The translations under genes and the position numbers were made by a program. The notes below the pieces were generated by a model. The model searched no databases and was not told the DNA's origin. It was given only the letters and a program-made list of their open reading frames with translations. Shown in pieces: positions 27,040 through 36,797 of a stretch of 64,000 bases of DNA; within the stretch, counting starts at the first letter, position 1, and every line of letters begins with the position of its first letter. The stretch comes from a bacterium (GTDB lineage Bacteria; Planctomycetota; Planctomycetia; Kolteriales; Kolteriaceae). The stretch covers positions 1 to 64,000 of the forward strand of contig JAIELF010000037.1 in NCBI GenBank assembly GCA_019753235.1, given 5' to 3'.

Positions 27040-29664
27040 ATGGTGAACGCGGAATTGATCGTCGATGCAAAGTTGCGAAAAGCTTATGAGAAGGATGGCT
27101 ACGTGGTGGCCCCGCTTCTTGAGCCGGCCGATGTCGCCGAGTTGTCGGCCCTGTACGAGTCATTCCCCTCAGGGATGTCGACAGGCTTTTACACGACGCT
27201 TTGGAGCGAAGACCCCAAGTATCGCCAAGCGGTTCGGCAAGGAGTGCAACGGGTTCTCGCTCGCCGATTGCCCGGCGTGCTGAAGGATGGTCGAGTCATT
27301 CTCTGTCAACTCGCGGTCAAGCAAGCGGGCGGAGGGGATAGCACTTGCCCCATGCATTGCGATTGGTCGTTTACTGACGAATCGATTCATCAGGGGATTT
27401 CTCTTTGGATTCCGCTCATCGATATCGAGCCCGAAGTCGGACCGTTGCGGGTGGTGCCTGGATCGCACCGGGTCTATCGGCGAATCCGCCCCAATCAGCC
27501 TCAAGAGGTCCACTACAATGTCTTCGACGAGATACTTCCCGAACTCGAAGCCCACCGAGCCCGCGAGGTATTCATGCGGGCCGGGGAAGCCGTCATCTAC
27601 GACGGCGCGATCCTGCATGGCTCGCGTGGAAATCGATCAACCCGCGACCGCGTGGCAGTGGTCGCCGTCGTCGTGCCGAGAGAGGCTCGGCTGTATCACT
27701 ACTGGCAAGAGGATCTTCGTTTCGCGGAGGTCTTCGAAGTCGATGAAGAGTTCCTCGCGACCGAGGTCCGCTGGGGACGCCGACCCGTGGGAAAGCCGGT
27801 CGTCGAGGTGATCGATCTTCCCTCCCGGTCCCGGCCACTCACCTTGGAGGAGTTCGATCGCGAAGTCGCGCTTCCCAGCACGAAGAGGCTTAGTCTGTCG
27901 GCACTCGATCCTTGGCGAAGCGTGACCTTTAATGACCTGGTTCAATCCGAACTCGATTATCTCGGCTCGTCGAAACAGCCGCTTTTGGATATGTCGGCCA
28001 TCGAAACACTTCGCGCGGTGCTCGAGCCCTACTGGTCGTTTGGTGTCCGAGAGAAAATGCTCGATCTGCCTGAGGCGATCGATGCGGTCCATCGTCTCGT
28101 TGGGCCGACCGTTTCGAAACTTTTCCCGGAGTATGAAATCTACCGGGCCAGTTTCTTTACCAATCGCGCCGGCACGAATGATGAAAAGTCAGGTCTGATT
28201 CACGATGAAGCGATCGTTGATGGGACCAGGCATCGGCCGATCAGCCTGCTGATTCCGCTGGGGGGTATCGACGGGCCGGGCGTTCTGTCCGTCCTCGATG
28301 GAAGCCATCGAACCAGTCGACGCGCCACCGGCTCGATCGTCTCGAGCCCCAAGATCGACGTTGACCCGATCATCTGGAGTCGGCTCACCCGAACGATTCC
28401 ATTGTTGCTCGGCGAAGCATTCATCTACGACGGTCGGCTCCTGCACTATCTTCCTCCGAGCACATCGACCTCTCCCTTCTTTGGGATTCGATGTCAATGT
28501 TTTCCTAAGGGAGCAATGCATCGCCGGTATCGCCCGCTTCCAGCGGGTCGAAGCGATCACTGGGAAGTTTCCCTTTCAAGTCCGTCGGATGCTAGTTCGG
28601 CCACGGATAATGCGGACGCCCTCAATGCGAGCAGAGAGATCGTTCGGCCCGATTCGCCGATCTCCGCAACAGTGATCGCCGAGGGGCTCAAGTTTGCCCG
28701 TTCGATGGAAGAGCCCTTTGTTGCGCCGCTGGCGTTGGGTGAGGTAGAATGGTCTGTTGTGACTCGACAGGAGAAAGACGTGATGCCGACGACGCCCCCG
28801 ACGACGCCCAAATGGGAAGAATCTGCCGTTCGCCGAATCTTCCACGATGATTCGCTGGAGAGGGAGTTCCGCCACGCGGGGTATGTCGTGATCCCGCTGC
28901 TCGACGACGATACCACGGCTAAGCTTCTCGAGTTTTTCTATGCGACGAGCCCACCCAATATCGCCGGCTTCCACGGGACGATGTACCACAAAGATCGCGA
29001 CTACCGCGTTCGGGTGGATGGAATGCTTCGGCCAGCACTGGAGCAGGCGGTGGCCAAGTATCTCATCAATTATCGCTGCGTGATGTGCAACTTCATGGTG
29101 AAAGAGCCAGGCGAGCCGGCCAGCGAGATGCCATTGCATCTGGACTGGTCGTTCGTGAAGGAGCCCGCTTTGCGGAGTGTCCATATCTGGTGCCCGCTGG
29201 TGAACGTCGATCATGAGAACGGGAACCTCGCGGTCACTCCAGGAACGCATCATCTAGGTGATCCCGTGCGAGCTTTTGCGGACGATATTCCATTTAGAGA
29301 ACAGATCGAACTGCTTCGGGACCGTTTCACGCGGGAAATTCCGATGAAGGCGGGAATGGCGGTTTTGTTTGATGGCGGTTTACTCCATTCTTCGCCGCCA
29401 AACATGAGTGCCGACCGAAGAGTCACGGCACAAGCGATCGGTATCCCGATCGAGTCGCCGGTCTATCATTCGTGGCGCGCGACCCCGACACAGGTCGAGA
29501 CGTTTCAATTGCCCGACGAGTTCTTCTTCGACTATGTGCTGCACCAGAGGCCGCAAAGTATCGAACCGGCCGAGGTGATCGAGTATGTCGCTCGGCAATT
29601 GACCGCCGACGAGTTGGCGGTGCTCGAAAAATATCAGCCTGCCGAGCCCGCAATGAAGAAGTGA
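27040..29664 (+). CDS. Protein of three tandem phytanoyl-CoA dioxygenase (PhyH)-like modules
   Basis: This 874-residue protein contains three successive Fe(II)/2-oxoglutarate dioxygenase-like modules of the PhyH family. Module 1 (about 10-290) has HCDWSF with H106 and D108 and distal H193. Module 2 (about 300-545) is divergent: HDEA with H388 and E390 (HxE rather than HxD) and distal H469. Module 3 (about 582-870) has HLDWSF with H700 and D702 and distal H783. PhyH enzymes hydroxylate small molecules or lipids; the substrate is unknown. The start at ATG 27040 (or GTG 27043) has GGGAGG close before it. In frame, ATG 28783 at the start of module 3 is preceded by AGGAG (28769-28773), so module 3 could also be made alone. 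Confidence 0.85.
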   Translation: MVNAELIVDAKLRKAYEKDGYVVAPLLEPADVAELSALYESFPSGMSTGFYTTLWSEDPKYRQAVRQGVQRVLARRLPGVLKDGRVILCQLAVKQAGGGDSTCPMHCDWSFTDESIHQGISLWIPLIDIEPEVGPLRVVPGSHRVYRRIRPNQPQEVHYNVFDEILPELEAHRAREVFMRAGEAVIYDGAILHGSRGNRSTRDRVAVVAVVVPREARLYHYWQEDLRFAEVFEVDEEFLATEVRWGRRPVGKPVVEVIDLPSRSRPLTLEEFDREVALPSTKRLSLSALDPWRSVTFNDLVQSELDYLGSSKQPLLDMSAIETLRAVLEPYWSFGVREKMLDLPEAIDAVHRLVGPTVSKLFPEYEIYRASFFTNRAGTNDEKSGLIHDEAIVDGTRHRPISLLIPLGGIDGPGVLSVLDGSHRTSRRATGSIVSSPKIDVDPIIWSRLTRTIPLLLGEAFIYDGRLLHYLPPSTSTSPFFGIRCQCFPKGAMHRRYRPLPAGRSDHWEVSLSSPSDASSATDNADALNASREIVRPDSPISATVIAEGLKFARSMEEPFVAPLALGEVEWSVVTRQEKDVMPTTPPTTPKWEESAVRRIFHDDSLEREFRHAGYVVIPLLDDDTTAKLLEFFYATSPPNIAGFHGTMYHKDRDYRVRVDGMLRPALEQAVAKYLINYRCVMCNFMVKEPGEPASEMPLHLDWSFVKEPALRSVHIWCPLVNVDHENGNLAVTPGTHHLGDPVRAFADDIPFREQIELLRDRFTREIPMKAGMAVLFDGGLLHSSPPNMSADRRVTAQAIGIPIESPVYHSWRATPTQVETFQLPDEFFFDYVLHQRPQSIEPAEVIEYVARQLTADELAVLEKYQPAEPAMKK
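28769..28785 (+). promoter_or_regulatory. Possible internal ribosome-binding site and start
   Basis: AGGAG at 28769-28773 is followed after 9 bases by an in-frame ATG at 28783, exactly at the boundary before the third PhyH module. This could allow separate translation of a 293-residue PhyH protein, or it could be a relic of an earlier separate gene. Confidence 0.45.
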
Positions 29665-29690
29665 TGATCGTTAACGAAGGATCAGAGAAC

Positions 29691-29719
29691 CGACCGATTT
29701 ATCGACCGATTTATCGACC
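29691..29719. repeat. 12-bp tandem repeat
   Basis: CGACCGATTTAT occurs twice in direct succession (29691-29702 and 29703-29714) and a third partial copy CGACC follows. It lies in the 74-base gap between convergent genes. No function is evident. Confidence 0.7.
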
Positions 29720-29738
29720 AGGATCGCTGCGGATTCGT

Positions 29739-31316
29739 TTACTTCTTCTCGGCAATATCGATGGACGAGAAGTCCATGGAAGCGGCCGACCCTGCTAATG
29801 CAACGTAGAGTCGGCAGGGGCCTCCTTCGATCGCCTGGAATTCATGAGAAGTTTCTTTCCAGTCGGAGGAGAGTTCAACAGATTGAAAAAGACCCATGCC
29901 CCCCCATGGCGGGGCGTTTTGTGAGGTGACAATGCGCACCGGTCGGGCAGTATTCGCTCGGGCCCGGAGAGTTACCAAGTAGTTCTTCCCCTTTTGTAAC
30001 GTCACGTTGTCCCGCAGCAACATCACCTTCCAGTCTTTAGCCGGGTCGGCATCCGGAACCTGGACACGAACGAAGTCGGGCTCGCCGGATCGCATGGAAA
30101 TCGAAGACGCATTTCCCTGCTCGGTGATGAGTTTCCATCCCGGCAGAGGGACCGCCGAATTCGATGCTACCACGGGCGCGACCGGTGCCGAGGGTGCCGG
30201 TGGCTTGGGCATTTCGACAGCAGCAGGTGGCTTCGGCAACGCAGCCGGCGCGGGGGGGGCAACGGGCGCGGGTGGTGTGGTGCTTGCCACGACAGGGAGT
30301 TGGCCGGCCGCCGGGGAGTAACGGACATCGGCCAGAGTGACTTGTCCCGATGGGCCCCCTACCTGGAACGTCAACCGAGCGTTTGTGTCCCCTTTTCTCG
30401 CGATGGCCGAGAAGCGATAGCTCTTCCAATCGTTCGAAAGCTCGGCTCGCTGGTCGAGGCCCATCGATTGCCAAGGCTCATGATTCTCCTGAAAGCGAAC
30501 CGAAATCGTTCTCGGCGAAGTCGACTTCGCGCGGAACGAGACTTCCATCGGCTGATCCTTGGAGAGCGAGAATCCAGGCCGATTGAACTCGATCTCCCAT
30601 GGATTGATTTCTTCGCCCGGGGGAATGTCGATGGTGACCGCATTGGGTTCCGGGGCGGGCGACACCTTGCCCAAACCCTCGCGAGCCACAAAAAAGGCCC
30701 AATCCGTTTTCAGGTCCGCCACGGGCAAATCGAGGGGCGAGACGTTTGCCGGCGCGGTTGGCGACGGACTTGCCGGGAGTGTTGTCTGGTTCGCGTTGGC
30801 GGTTTGACGATAGAGATCGCTCCGCTTCATGACGACAAACTGCCCCTGATCGTTGAGGGGCTGAATCTTATACCGCAAAACGAAGAACGGCTGCAGCAGC
30901 ATCAGGGCAAGGACGATCGCAACGCGGTTGGTAAAGCTCAATGACCAATAAGGCAACCAAGCAATCACCGGAAGCCACAGACTTGCCAAAGCAAAAATGA
31001 CTCCTGGGACGGTCCGCTGCCAAAGAGGTTCGACGGTCGTCCAGAACGTCAAGCAAACACCACCGATCCACGAGGCGAGGAGGACCAATACCATGAAGGC
31101 ATTTCCTTTCCCCGAGTTCCCCCGCGCGCCGATGTCTTGCACCAAGAGCGCGATCGAGATGATGGATAGAAGCGTCAAGCCAATCATGACGCCGTCAATC
31201 TCTTTGGCCATGAGAAACCGAAGCGATTGATCGACATACCAAGGGGCAAGCGCGAAGACGGTCAACAGAACGGAGAACAGAAGTCCGAAGAAGCTTGCCA
31301 GCATAGCGATCCCCAT
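29739..31316 (-). CDS. Membrane protein with two carbohydrate-binding-like domains
   Basis: This 525-residue protein has about five transmembrane segments in the first 155 residues (near 5-25, 42-60, 74-92, 106-125, 132-148), followed by a soluble part with two repeated beta-sandwich domains: one near 210-340 (ending VTLADVRYSP) and one near 405-525 (ending MDFSSIDI). Both have the sequence style of CBM4_9-like carbohydrate-binding modules, including NDWKSYRF and SDWKETSHEF elements. The two are joined by a proline- and alanine-rich linker of about 60 residues. It is convergent with the triple-PhyH gene. A start at the fifth codon (ATG at 31304) is also possible. The ligand is unknown. Confidence 0.65.
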   Translation of the reverse strand: MGIAMLASFFGLLFSVLLTVFALAPWYVDQSLRFLMAKEIDGVMIGLTLLSIISIALLVQDIGARGNSGKGNAFMVLVLLASWIGGVCLTFWTTVEPLWQRTVPGVIFALASLWLPVIAWLPYWSLSFTNRVAIVLALMLLQPFFVLRYKIQPLNDQGQFVVMKRSDLYRQTANANQTTLPASPSPTAPANVSPLDLPVADLKTDWAFFVAREGLGKVSPAPEPNAVTIDIPPGEEINPWEIEFNRPGFSLSKDQPMEVSFRAKSTSPRTISVRFQENHEPWQSMGLDQRAELSNDWKSYRFSAIARKGDTNARLTFQVGGPSGQVTLADVRYSPAAGQLPVVASTTPPAPVAPPAPAALPKPPAAVEMPKPPAPSAPVAPVVASNSAVPLPGWKLITEQGNASSISMRSGEPDFVRVQVPDADPAKDWKVMLLRDNVTLQKGKNYLVTLRARANTARPVRIVTSQNAPPWGGMGLFQSVELSSDWKETSHEFQAIEGGPCRLYVALAGSAASMDFSSIDIAEKK

Positions 31317-32003
31317 CCCGTGCGAAGATATGCCCTTTGGGGGCTTGTCGATCGGCCTTGCTTGCCCTGAGGCCAGGAATTTTCTCCATGCCGATCGGCC
31401 AATCGATTCCGTCGATTCCTCCGCTTTATGATTACGAAATCACAGCGACCATGTGGGCCCCCGCGGGAATCCACGCCCCCAAATTCGGAGAGAAGAGCCT
31501 TTCTCGCTGGCCGTCTCATCAGGTTCGCCCGGCATGAAGGGATCCCCGATTGATTTTCATCCCGATTCCATTGTCTCAGAAAAAGATAGGGCTCGACGTC
31601 ACAGGCGACTCGCCAGGCTCCATCGGCGAGGGTTTTCTCCAGAACGCCGATGTTCCCCATTCAAATCTTGGCTGATCCGGTTCGAATATGAAGCCGGTTC
31701 GTCAAGGGATCTTCAGACAAAATCCCCCAGAACCCATTGACACATTTCTGGGACAGATCTATCGCCCCCTTCGTCATACCAGCTTTGCCTCGCATCATGT
31801 CGGTCGCGCTTTGCTCGTCTCCTTGGGAAGACGATGTGGATGAAGCGCCCATTGACGAATCATGAAAGTGACGACGAGGACCGGATCGTCCTCCCTTCTG
31901 TGTCGGCATCCGCTCGTTCAAGAGGTGCCGTCCGCAGGAGAGCCTGGCACAGAGAACTTGGCTGGCCAGCGGAAAAGACGACCTGCGTTTTGGGGTGATT
32001 TCG
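31317..32003. other. Intergenic region without a supported gene
   Basis: This 687-base region precedes the secretin gene. Open frames on both strands lack ribosome-binding sites and family features. It should carry the promoters of the divergent membrane-protein and secretin genes, but none stands out. Confidence 0.4.
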
Positions 32004-35000
32004 ATGAAGGAGAACACGTTGCGAGCGGCACAGCGAACAACATGGGCGATTCGCCTATGCATTTGCCTGGTAGCGACGTCGACAACGGCTTGGTCGGGTG
32101 ACCAACCGAAGGTGTCCTCGTCTGTCGAACCCGGAAAGGCTTTGGCCGAGGGTATTCGACTCTATCGCCGAGGTGAATTCGAAAACGCTTCGGAGTCATT
32201 TGCCCTGGCGCAGGCACAGGCGGGCAAGCTGTCGGCACAAGATCAGAATGTGCTGTCGGAATACTCCGACCGAGCCACTCGTGCCATGGTCGAACGAAGC
32301 CAGGCTCGCATGGAGATCAACGAAGCCGAGGCGTCGCTTCAGGCTCGCGAGTTCGAGAAAGCTCGCTCGCTGTTGACACGGGCTTCGTCGAATCGTTTTC
32401 TGGCCCCCGGCGACCTTGAGAAAGTCAAACAGTTAGAACAAACACTGACCGCGTCGCCCGACAAGAAGGAATCGTGGTCATCCCGTTTTCGGTTCTTCCC
32501 CCGTAAGCAGTCAGCGGGCAGCACCGCTCCCGAACCGGTGGCCGTCCCCACCTCGCCGATCACGCCGGTCGGTGCCGAGGTTGCTCGTCCCGCGACGCCA
32601 GGCAAGTTGGCCTCGGGCGACGCTCAGCAAATCCTTGCCGAGGGACGTCGATTCTACAAGCGGGGGTTGACTGCGCAGGCGGAACGATTCGCTCAAGCGG
32701 CAGCCGAGGCGCAGGTCGCTTGGGATCCCGCGGGGGACAGCCCCGAACGATTGCTCGCGGATATCCGCTCTCAAAAATCCACCGGGGCGATGCCCAAGAC
32801 GAATCCAGCTGCGGACAAGGCCGAGTCGGCAACGAACAAGCCCGATCGAGCCGAGGCGCTCGCGATTCTGGCCGAGGGACGCCGACAACTTCAGGCGGGC
32901 AATCTGGATGCCGCCAAAGCCTCCGCAGTGAGGGTCTACTCGATGAACCTCGGTTTGACCCCTGCCGACGGCGATACCCCCGAGCAGCTTTTCACTGACT
33001 ACAAACGAGCAATCACCAAGCAGACTCAAGGGGGCAACGTCGCCTCGCCCGCTCCGATGAACACATCGGCCCCGGCCGGCACAAGTTCCACCAGCCCGGC
33101 TTCACCAACGACGGTCGTCGACAAGAGTGATGCGGTCCCGAGCGAGGTTCCCGATCAAGAGATGGCCGATAAGTATCGTTCGTCGTCCGACAAGAAGGAC
33201 GACGCTCGCAAGTTGGTCTCGCAAGCTCGTGCCGCCCTGACCCGAGGGGACCACGCGACGGCCATTCAGTTGGCGAAGAAGGCCCAGGCGACCGGGATCA
33301 AGTTCGCGGAGGACGAAGATTCGCCCGGAATGATCTTTGAAGCTCACGAGGCGATTCGCGTTCGCGAAGAACAGCGTCGCAAGGCCCAGGCGACGGCTGC
33401 CAAGGGACAAGAGGCTCGTCAGCTCGTCGCGCAGGCTCATCGCGTGATGGAAGCCGGCGACTATGATCAAGCCATGATGATGGCGCAGAAGGCGCTCCAG
33501 ATGGATGCCGTCTACAAGCCGAGCGAGTTGACTCCTGGACAACTGATGGTCGAAATCGAACGCCGATCAGCCCAGGCATCTTTGGAAGAAGCTCAGGCAC
33601 GAGAAAAGGCCCGGGCCATGCTTGCCGAGCAGTCCAACTTGTCCCGACAGGCTCCGAGTCAGTCTTCGAGTCGGCCGGCAACACGACCGGAAGGACGACC
33701 GGCGGCGCCGGCCGTCGATCCCGCGGTTCAGCCTGCTGGATTCTCTGCCCCCGTTGGTCCGGTGCCGACCGCGATTCCGATGGCGAAGGGGCCCGCGCCG
33801 ACGCCATCCTCGATGACGAAGCCGACCACCGAACGAATTCCGACGGTCATCCAGGCGGCCGGTCCTGGGAAGGGGCCGGGTCTGCTGGATGCCGGCATCA
33901 ACGCGATGGGTCGCGGCGACTACAGCCAAGCTCGAACTTACTTCGAAGAGGCGGCGAAGTTCCCTGAGTCGCTCAACGATATTCAGAAGCAACGATTGCA
34001 GGACCTTTCCTCCGAAGTCCTGACTCGCGTGAAGAACGCGCCGGCAGAAAAGCCCGGCAAGCGATCGATCTCTGATGAGCAGACCTTCGCGGGCCTGCAA
34101 GAGAAAGACCCCGCGAAGGGGGAGGTCCCGACTACCGAGGTCGGCAAGGACGACATCGCTGCCGAGAAGGCTCGCCAGCAGATCCTGCTCCAGAAGATGA
34201 AGCAGGACGTCATTGAAGCCCTTGAACAAGCCAACTCTCAGCTCCACGACAATCCGGACCGCGCGATCGAGACGCTTCGGTCGTCATTGGAAACGGTCAA
34301 GGCCAGTGGCCTGGAACCGAATCAAACAGGCGCCCTGATCAATCGACTGGAACAGCAGATCCGACAGGCACAGCGTTCGCGACAAGAGTTTGTCGTCCGA
34401 ACGATCCAAGAGGATCAGCAAGAAGCATCGCGAGATGCTCGCCAGCGATCTCTTCAAGCAGAGGTGCAAAAGCAAAACACCATCAAACAGCTCTCGAACC
34501 GTTACAACGCCTTGATGGATGAAGGGAGCTACGCGGAAGCCGAGGCAGTGGCCTACCAAATCACGGAAGTCGATCCGAACGAACCTTTCGGCGTGGCCGC
34601 CCTCTACCGAGCACAGCTTTCGCGACGGTACTCGTTCGTGGAAGACTTGGAATGGAAAAAGCAAAAAGGGTTTTGGGATACCCTCAGCACGGTCGAGGCA
34701 AGCTCGGTTCCGATCCCCGATGACGACGAAATTCGCTTTCCCGACCCCAAGCGTTGGGAAGAACTGACGAAGCGTCGTGAGAAATACAAGACGCCGACCT
34801 TGGAATCGAAGTCCGAGGCGACCCTCAAGATTGAGAAAGCTCTCACGAAACCGATCACGATCGACTTCAAGGAGACTCCTCTCACGCAAGTGGTCGAGAT
34901 CTTGAAGGAGTTCGTCGGCGTCAACGTGGTGCTGGACTTGAACGGCTTGGATATTGCCGGCGTCGATCCCGATGAACCGGTCACGTTGAGCCTCAGCGAC

Positions 35001-36506
35001 ATTCCTTTGAAGAGTGCGCTCAAGCTGCTGCTAGAGCCATTGGAATTGACGTACCTGATTAAGAACGACGTTCTGCTCATCACGGATGCCGAGGACACGG
35101 GTACCGAATTGGTGACGAAGGTCTATCCGGTGGCCGACCTGGTCATTCCGGTGACCAACTTCGCCGGCGGTGGTGTCGGTGCAGGTGGTATCGGCGGCGG
35201 TGGCGGCCTGGGGGCCGGTGGTCTTGGTGGCGGCGGCGGTGGCGGCCTGGGCGGCGGCGGTGGTGGCATCGGCGGCGGCGGCGGTGGGAACGGACAGTTC
35301 GGCGATATCTCCGGAGCGGTCATCAACCTCATCCGAAGCACGGTCGAACCCGATAGCTGGGAAGAGAACGGCGGCGTCGGAACCATCGAATACTTCCAGC
35401 CCAATCGAACGTTCGTCGTCACGCAGACGCAGAAGGTTCACGAAGCACTCGAAGACCTCTTTGCTCAGCTTCGTCGACTGCAGGACTTGCAGGTCTCCGT
35501 CGAAGTTCGATTCATCAACTGTAGCGATGCCTTCTTCGAACGTATCGGGATCGATTTCGACGTCTCGATCGACAACAACAACGATGAATACATCATTCAG
35601 CAAACCAACGGCCAACTCGGGCCTCCCGGTGTACCACCTCTGCCCGACGGTGGTAACTTGGGTACCACCGACGGTAACCACGTCCGAGGCGTGACCATCG
35701 GTCGAGGACCGACCGGGGCTCGTACAGGTAACTACAACATCCCCATCACGCAGTCCTCGTTCGCGGCAGCGACGGTGCCGGCACTGGCGGGTCTGGGGGC
35801 AACCAACTTGGGCGGGACCAATTTCGGCATCGCCTTCCTCAACGATATCGATGTCTTCCTCCTGCTCGAAGCGGTACAGGGAGACCAGCGATCGAACACG
35901 ATGCAAGCCCCGAAGGTCATGCTCTTCAACGGGCAGACCGCCCGCGTGAGCGTGCAGAGCCTGGTGCCGTTCGTCACCGATGTGACCCCCGTCGTTGCGG
36001 CTGGTTCGGTCACGTTCGATCCGACGGTCACCGCGGTCCCCGACGGAACCAACTTGCAGGTCCAGGCGGTAGTGTCGGCCGACCGCCGATTCGTTCGACT
36101 GACGCTGGTGCCGATTCTCCAGCAGGTGGAATCGATCACCAACGTTCGAACCGTCAACGTTCAGGGAGCGGCCGGCGGCGGTGGCGGTATCGTCGGCGGT
36201 GGGGGAAGCGTCGCCCAGGCGACGATTCAGTTGCCGATCGTTTCCCAGGTTTTCGTTCTCACGACGGTCAGTGTCCCAGACGGCGGAACCGTTCTTCTGG
36301 GTGGTCTTAAAAATCACCGGGAAGCCCGCAATGAATACGGAACGCCTGTCCTGAGCAAACTTCCGTACATCAGCCGACTCTTTAAGAATGCGGCATCGGC
36401 CCGAGTGACATCCAGCCAGATGTTGCTCGTGACGCCGCGAATCGTCATCCTCGAAGAAGAGGAAGAAGATTTGGGAGTTTCCACCTCGACGAGCGGCATC
36501 CGCTAA
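32004..36506 (+). CDS. Large secretin with TPR-like periplasmic N-terminal region
   Basis: This 1500-residue protein is an outer-membrane secretin of the type II/IV (GspD/PilQ) family with an exceptional N-terminal extension. A signal peptide (AIRLCICLVATSTTAWS) is followed by roughly 900 residues of repeated helix-pair units of TPR type (ILAEGRRFYKRG, ILAEGRRQLQAG, LVSQARAALTRG, LVAQAHRVMEAG), separated by proline/serine-rich linkers. Then comes a STN/secretin_N-like domain (about 945-1045: TPLTQVVEILKEFVGVNVV), a glycine-rich stretch of about 45 residues (35163-35300) and the secretin domain (about 1145-1480, with VPDGGTVLLGG). ATG 32004 is preceded by GGGGTGA. No other type II or type IV pilus genes are adjacent. 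Confidence 0.88.
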   Translation: MKENTLRAAQRTTWAIRLCICLVATSTTAWSGDQPKVSSSVEPGKALAEGIRLYRRGEFENASESFALAQAQAGKLSAQDQNVLSEYSDRATRAMVERSQARMEINEAEASLQAREFEKARSLLTRASSNRFLAPGDLEKVKQLEQTLTASPDKKESWSSRFRFFPRKQSAGSTAPEPVAVPTSPITPVGAEVARPATPGKLASGDAQQILAEGRRFYKRGLTAQAERFAQAAAEAQVAWDPAGDSPERLLADIRSQKSTGAMPKTNPAADKAESATNKPDRAEALAILAEGRRQLQAGNLDAAKASAVRVYSMNLGLTPADGDTPEQLFTDYKRAITKQTQGGNVASPAPMNTSAPAGTSSTSPASPTTVVDKSDAVPSEVPDQEMADKYRSSSDKKDDARKLVSQARAALTRGDHATAIQLAKKAQATGIKFAEDEDSPGMIFEAHEAIRVREEQRRKAQATAAKGQEARQLVAQAHRVMEAGDYDQAMMMAQKALQMDAVYKPSELTPGQLMVEIERRSAQASLEEAQAREKARAMLAEQSNLSRQAPSQSSSRPATRPEGRPAAPAVDPAVQPAGFSAPVGPVPTAIPMAKGPAPTPSSMTKPTTERIPTVIQAAGPGKGPGLLDAGINAMGRGDYSQARTYFEEAAKFPESLNDIQKQRLQDLSSEVLTRVKNAPAEKPGKRSISDEQTFAGLQEKDPAKGEVPTTEVGKDDIAAEKARQQILLQKMKQDVIEALEQANSQLHDNPDRAIETLRSSLETVKASGLEPNQTGALINRLEQQIRQAQRSRQEFVVRTIQEDQQEASRDARQRSLQAEVQKQNTIKQLSNRYNALMDEGSYAEAEAVAYQITEVDPNEPFGVAALYRAQLSRRYSFVEDLEWKKQKGFWDTLSTVEASSVPIPDDDEIRFPDPKRWEELTKRREKYKTPTLESKSEATLKIEKALTKPITIDFKETPLTQVVEILKEFVGVNVVLDLNGLDIAGVDPDEPVTLSLSDIPLKSALKLLLEPLELTYLIKNDVLLITDAEDTGTELVTKVYPVADLVIPVTNFAGGGVGAGGIGGGGGLGAGGLGGGGGGGLGGGGGGIGGGGGGNGQFGDISGAVINLIRSTVEPDSWEENGGVGTIEYFQPNRTFVVTQTQKVHEALEDLFAQLRRLQDLQVSVEVRFINCSDAFFERIGIDFDVSIDNNNDEYIIQQTNGQLGPPGVPPLPDGGNLGTTDGNHVRGVTIGRGPTGARTGNYNIPITQSSFAAATVPALAGLGATNLGGTNFGIAFLNDIDVFLLLEAVQGDQRSNTMQAPKVMLFNGQTARVSVQSLVPFVTDVTPVVAAGSVTFDPTVTAVPDGTNLQVQAVVSADRRFVRLTLVPILQQVESITNVRTVNVQGAAGGGGGIVGGGGSVAQATIQLPIVSQVFVLTTVSVPDGGTVLLGGLKNHREARNEYGTPVLSKLPYISRLFKNAASARVTSSQMLLVTPRIVILEEEEEDLGVSTSTSGIR

Positions 36507-36540
36507 CGTCGGCATCAAGTTTCCTCAATCAATCTCGCGC

Positions 36541-36568
36541 CACACCCACGGCTTTCCCCGTGGGTGTG
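36541..36568 (+). terminator. Terminator of the secretin gene
   Basis: An 11-bp perfect stem, CACACCCACGG at 36541-36551 with CCGTGGGTGTG at 36558-36568, has a 6-base loop. It lies 35 bases after the secretin stop. The T-run after it is poor. Confidence 0.6.
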
Positions 36569-36797
36569 TCTGTTGGTGTCGGAGGGGCGGGGCCCACGAG
36601 GAGACCGTTGTCGGGCGTACTCGAAAGCGCGGAGAAATCAGTTGAAGAAGTGGAGTGGGGATGGCCATAATAGAAGGGCGTTCGATTGACAATACCCCAC
36701 CTTTGTCCATCCAAGACGATTTCGGATCGGCCGCCCTTTTGTTTAGTATCGAGCCAGCGGCTTCGGGTGAGGATATCCGCTGGGGCTGTTCTGTATT

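Noticed and set aside
35031-36518. 495-codon open frame antisense to the secretin gene
   Set aside because: It is produced by the glycine-rich and secretin coding sequence read on the other strand and shows no protein-like pattern.
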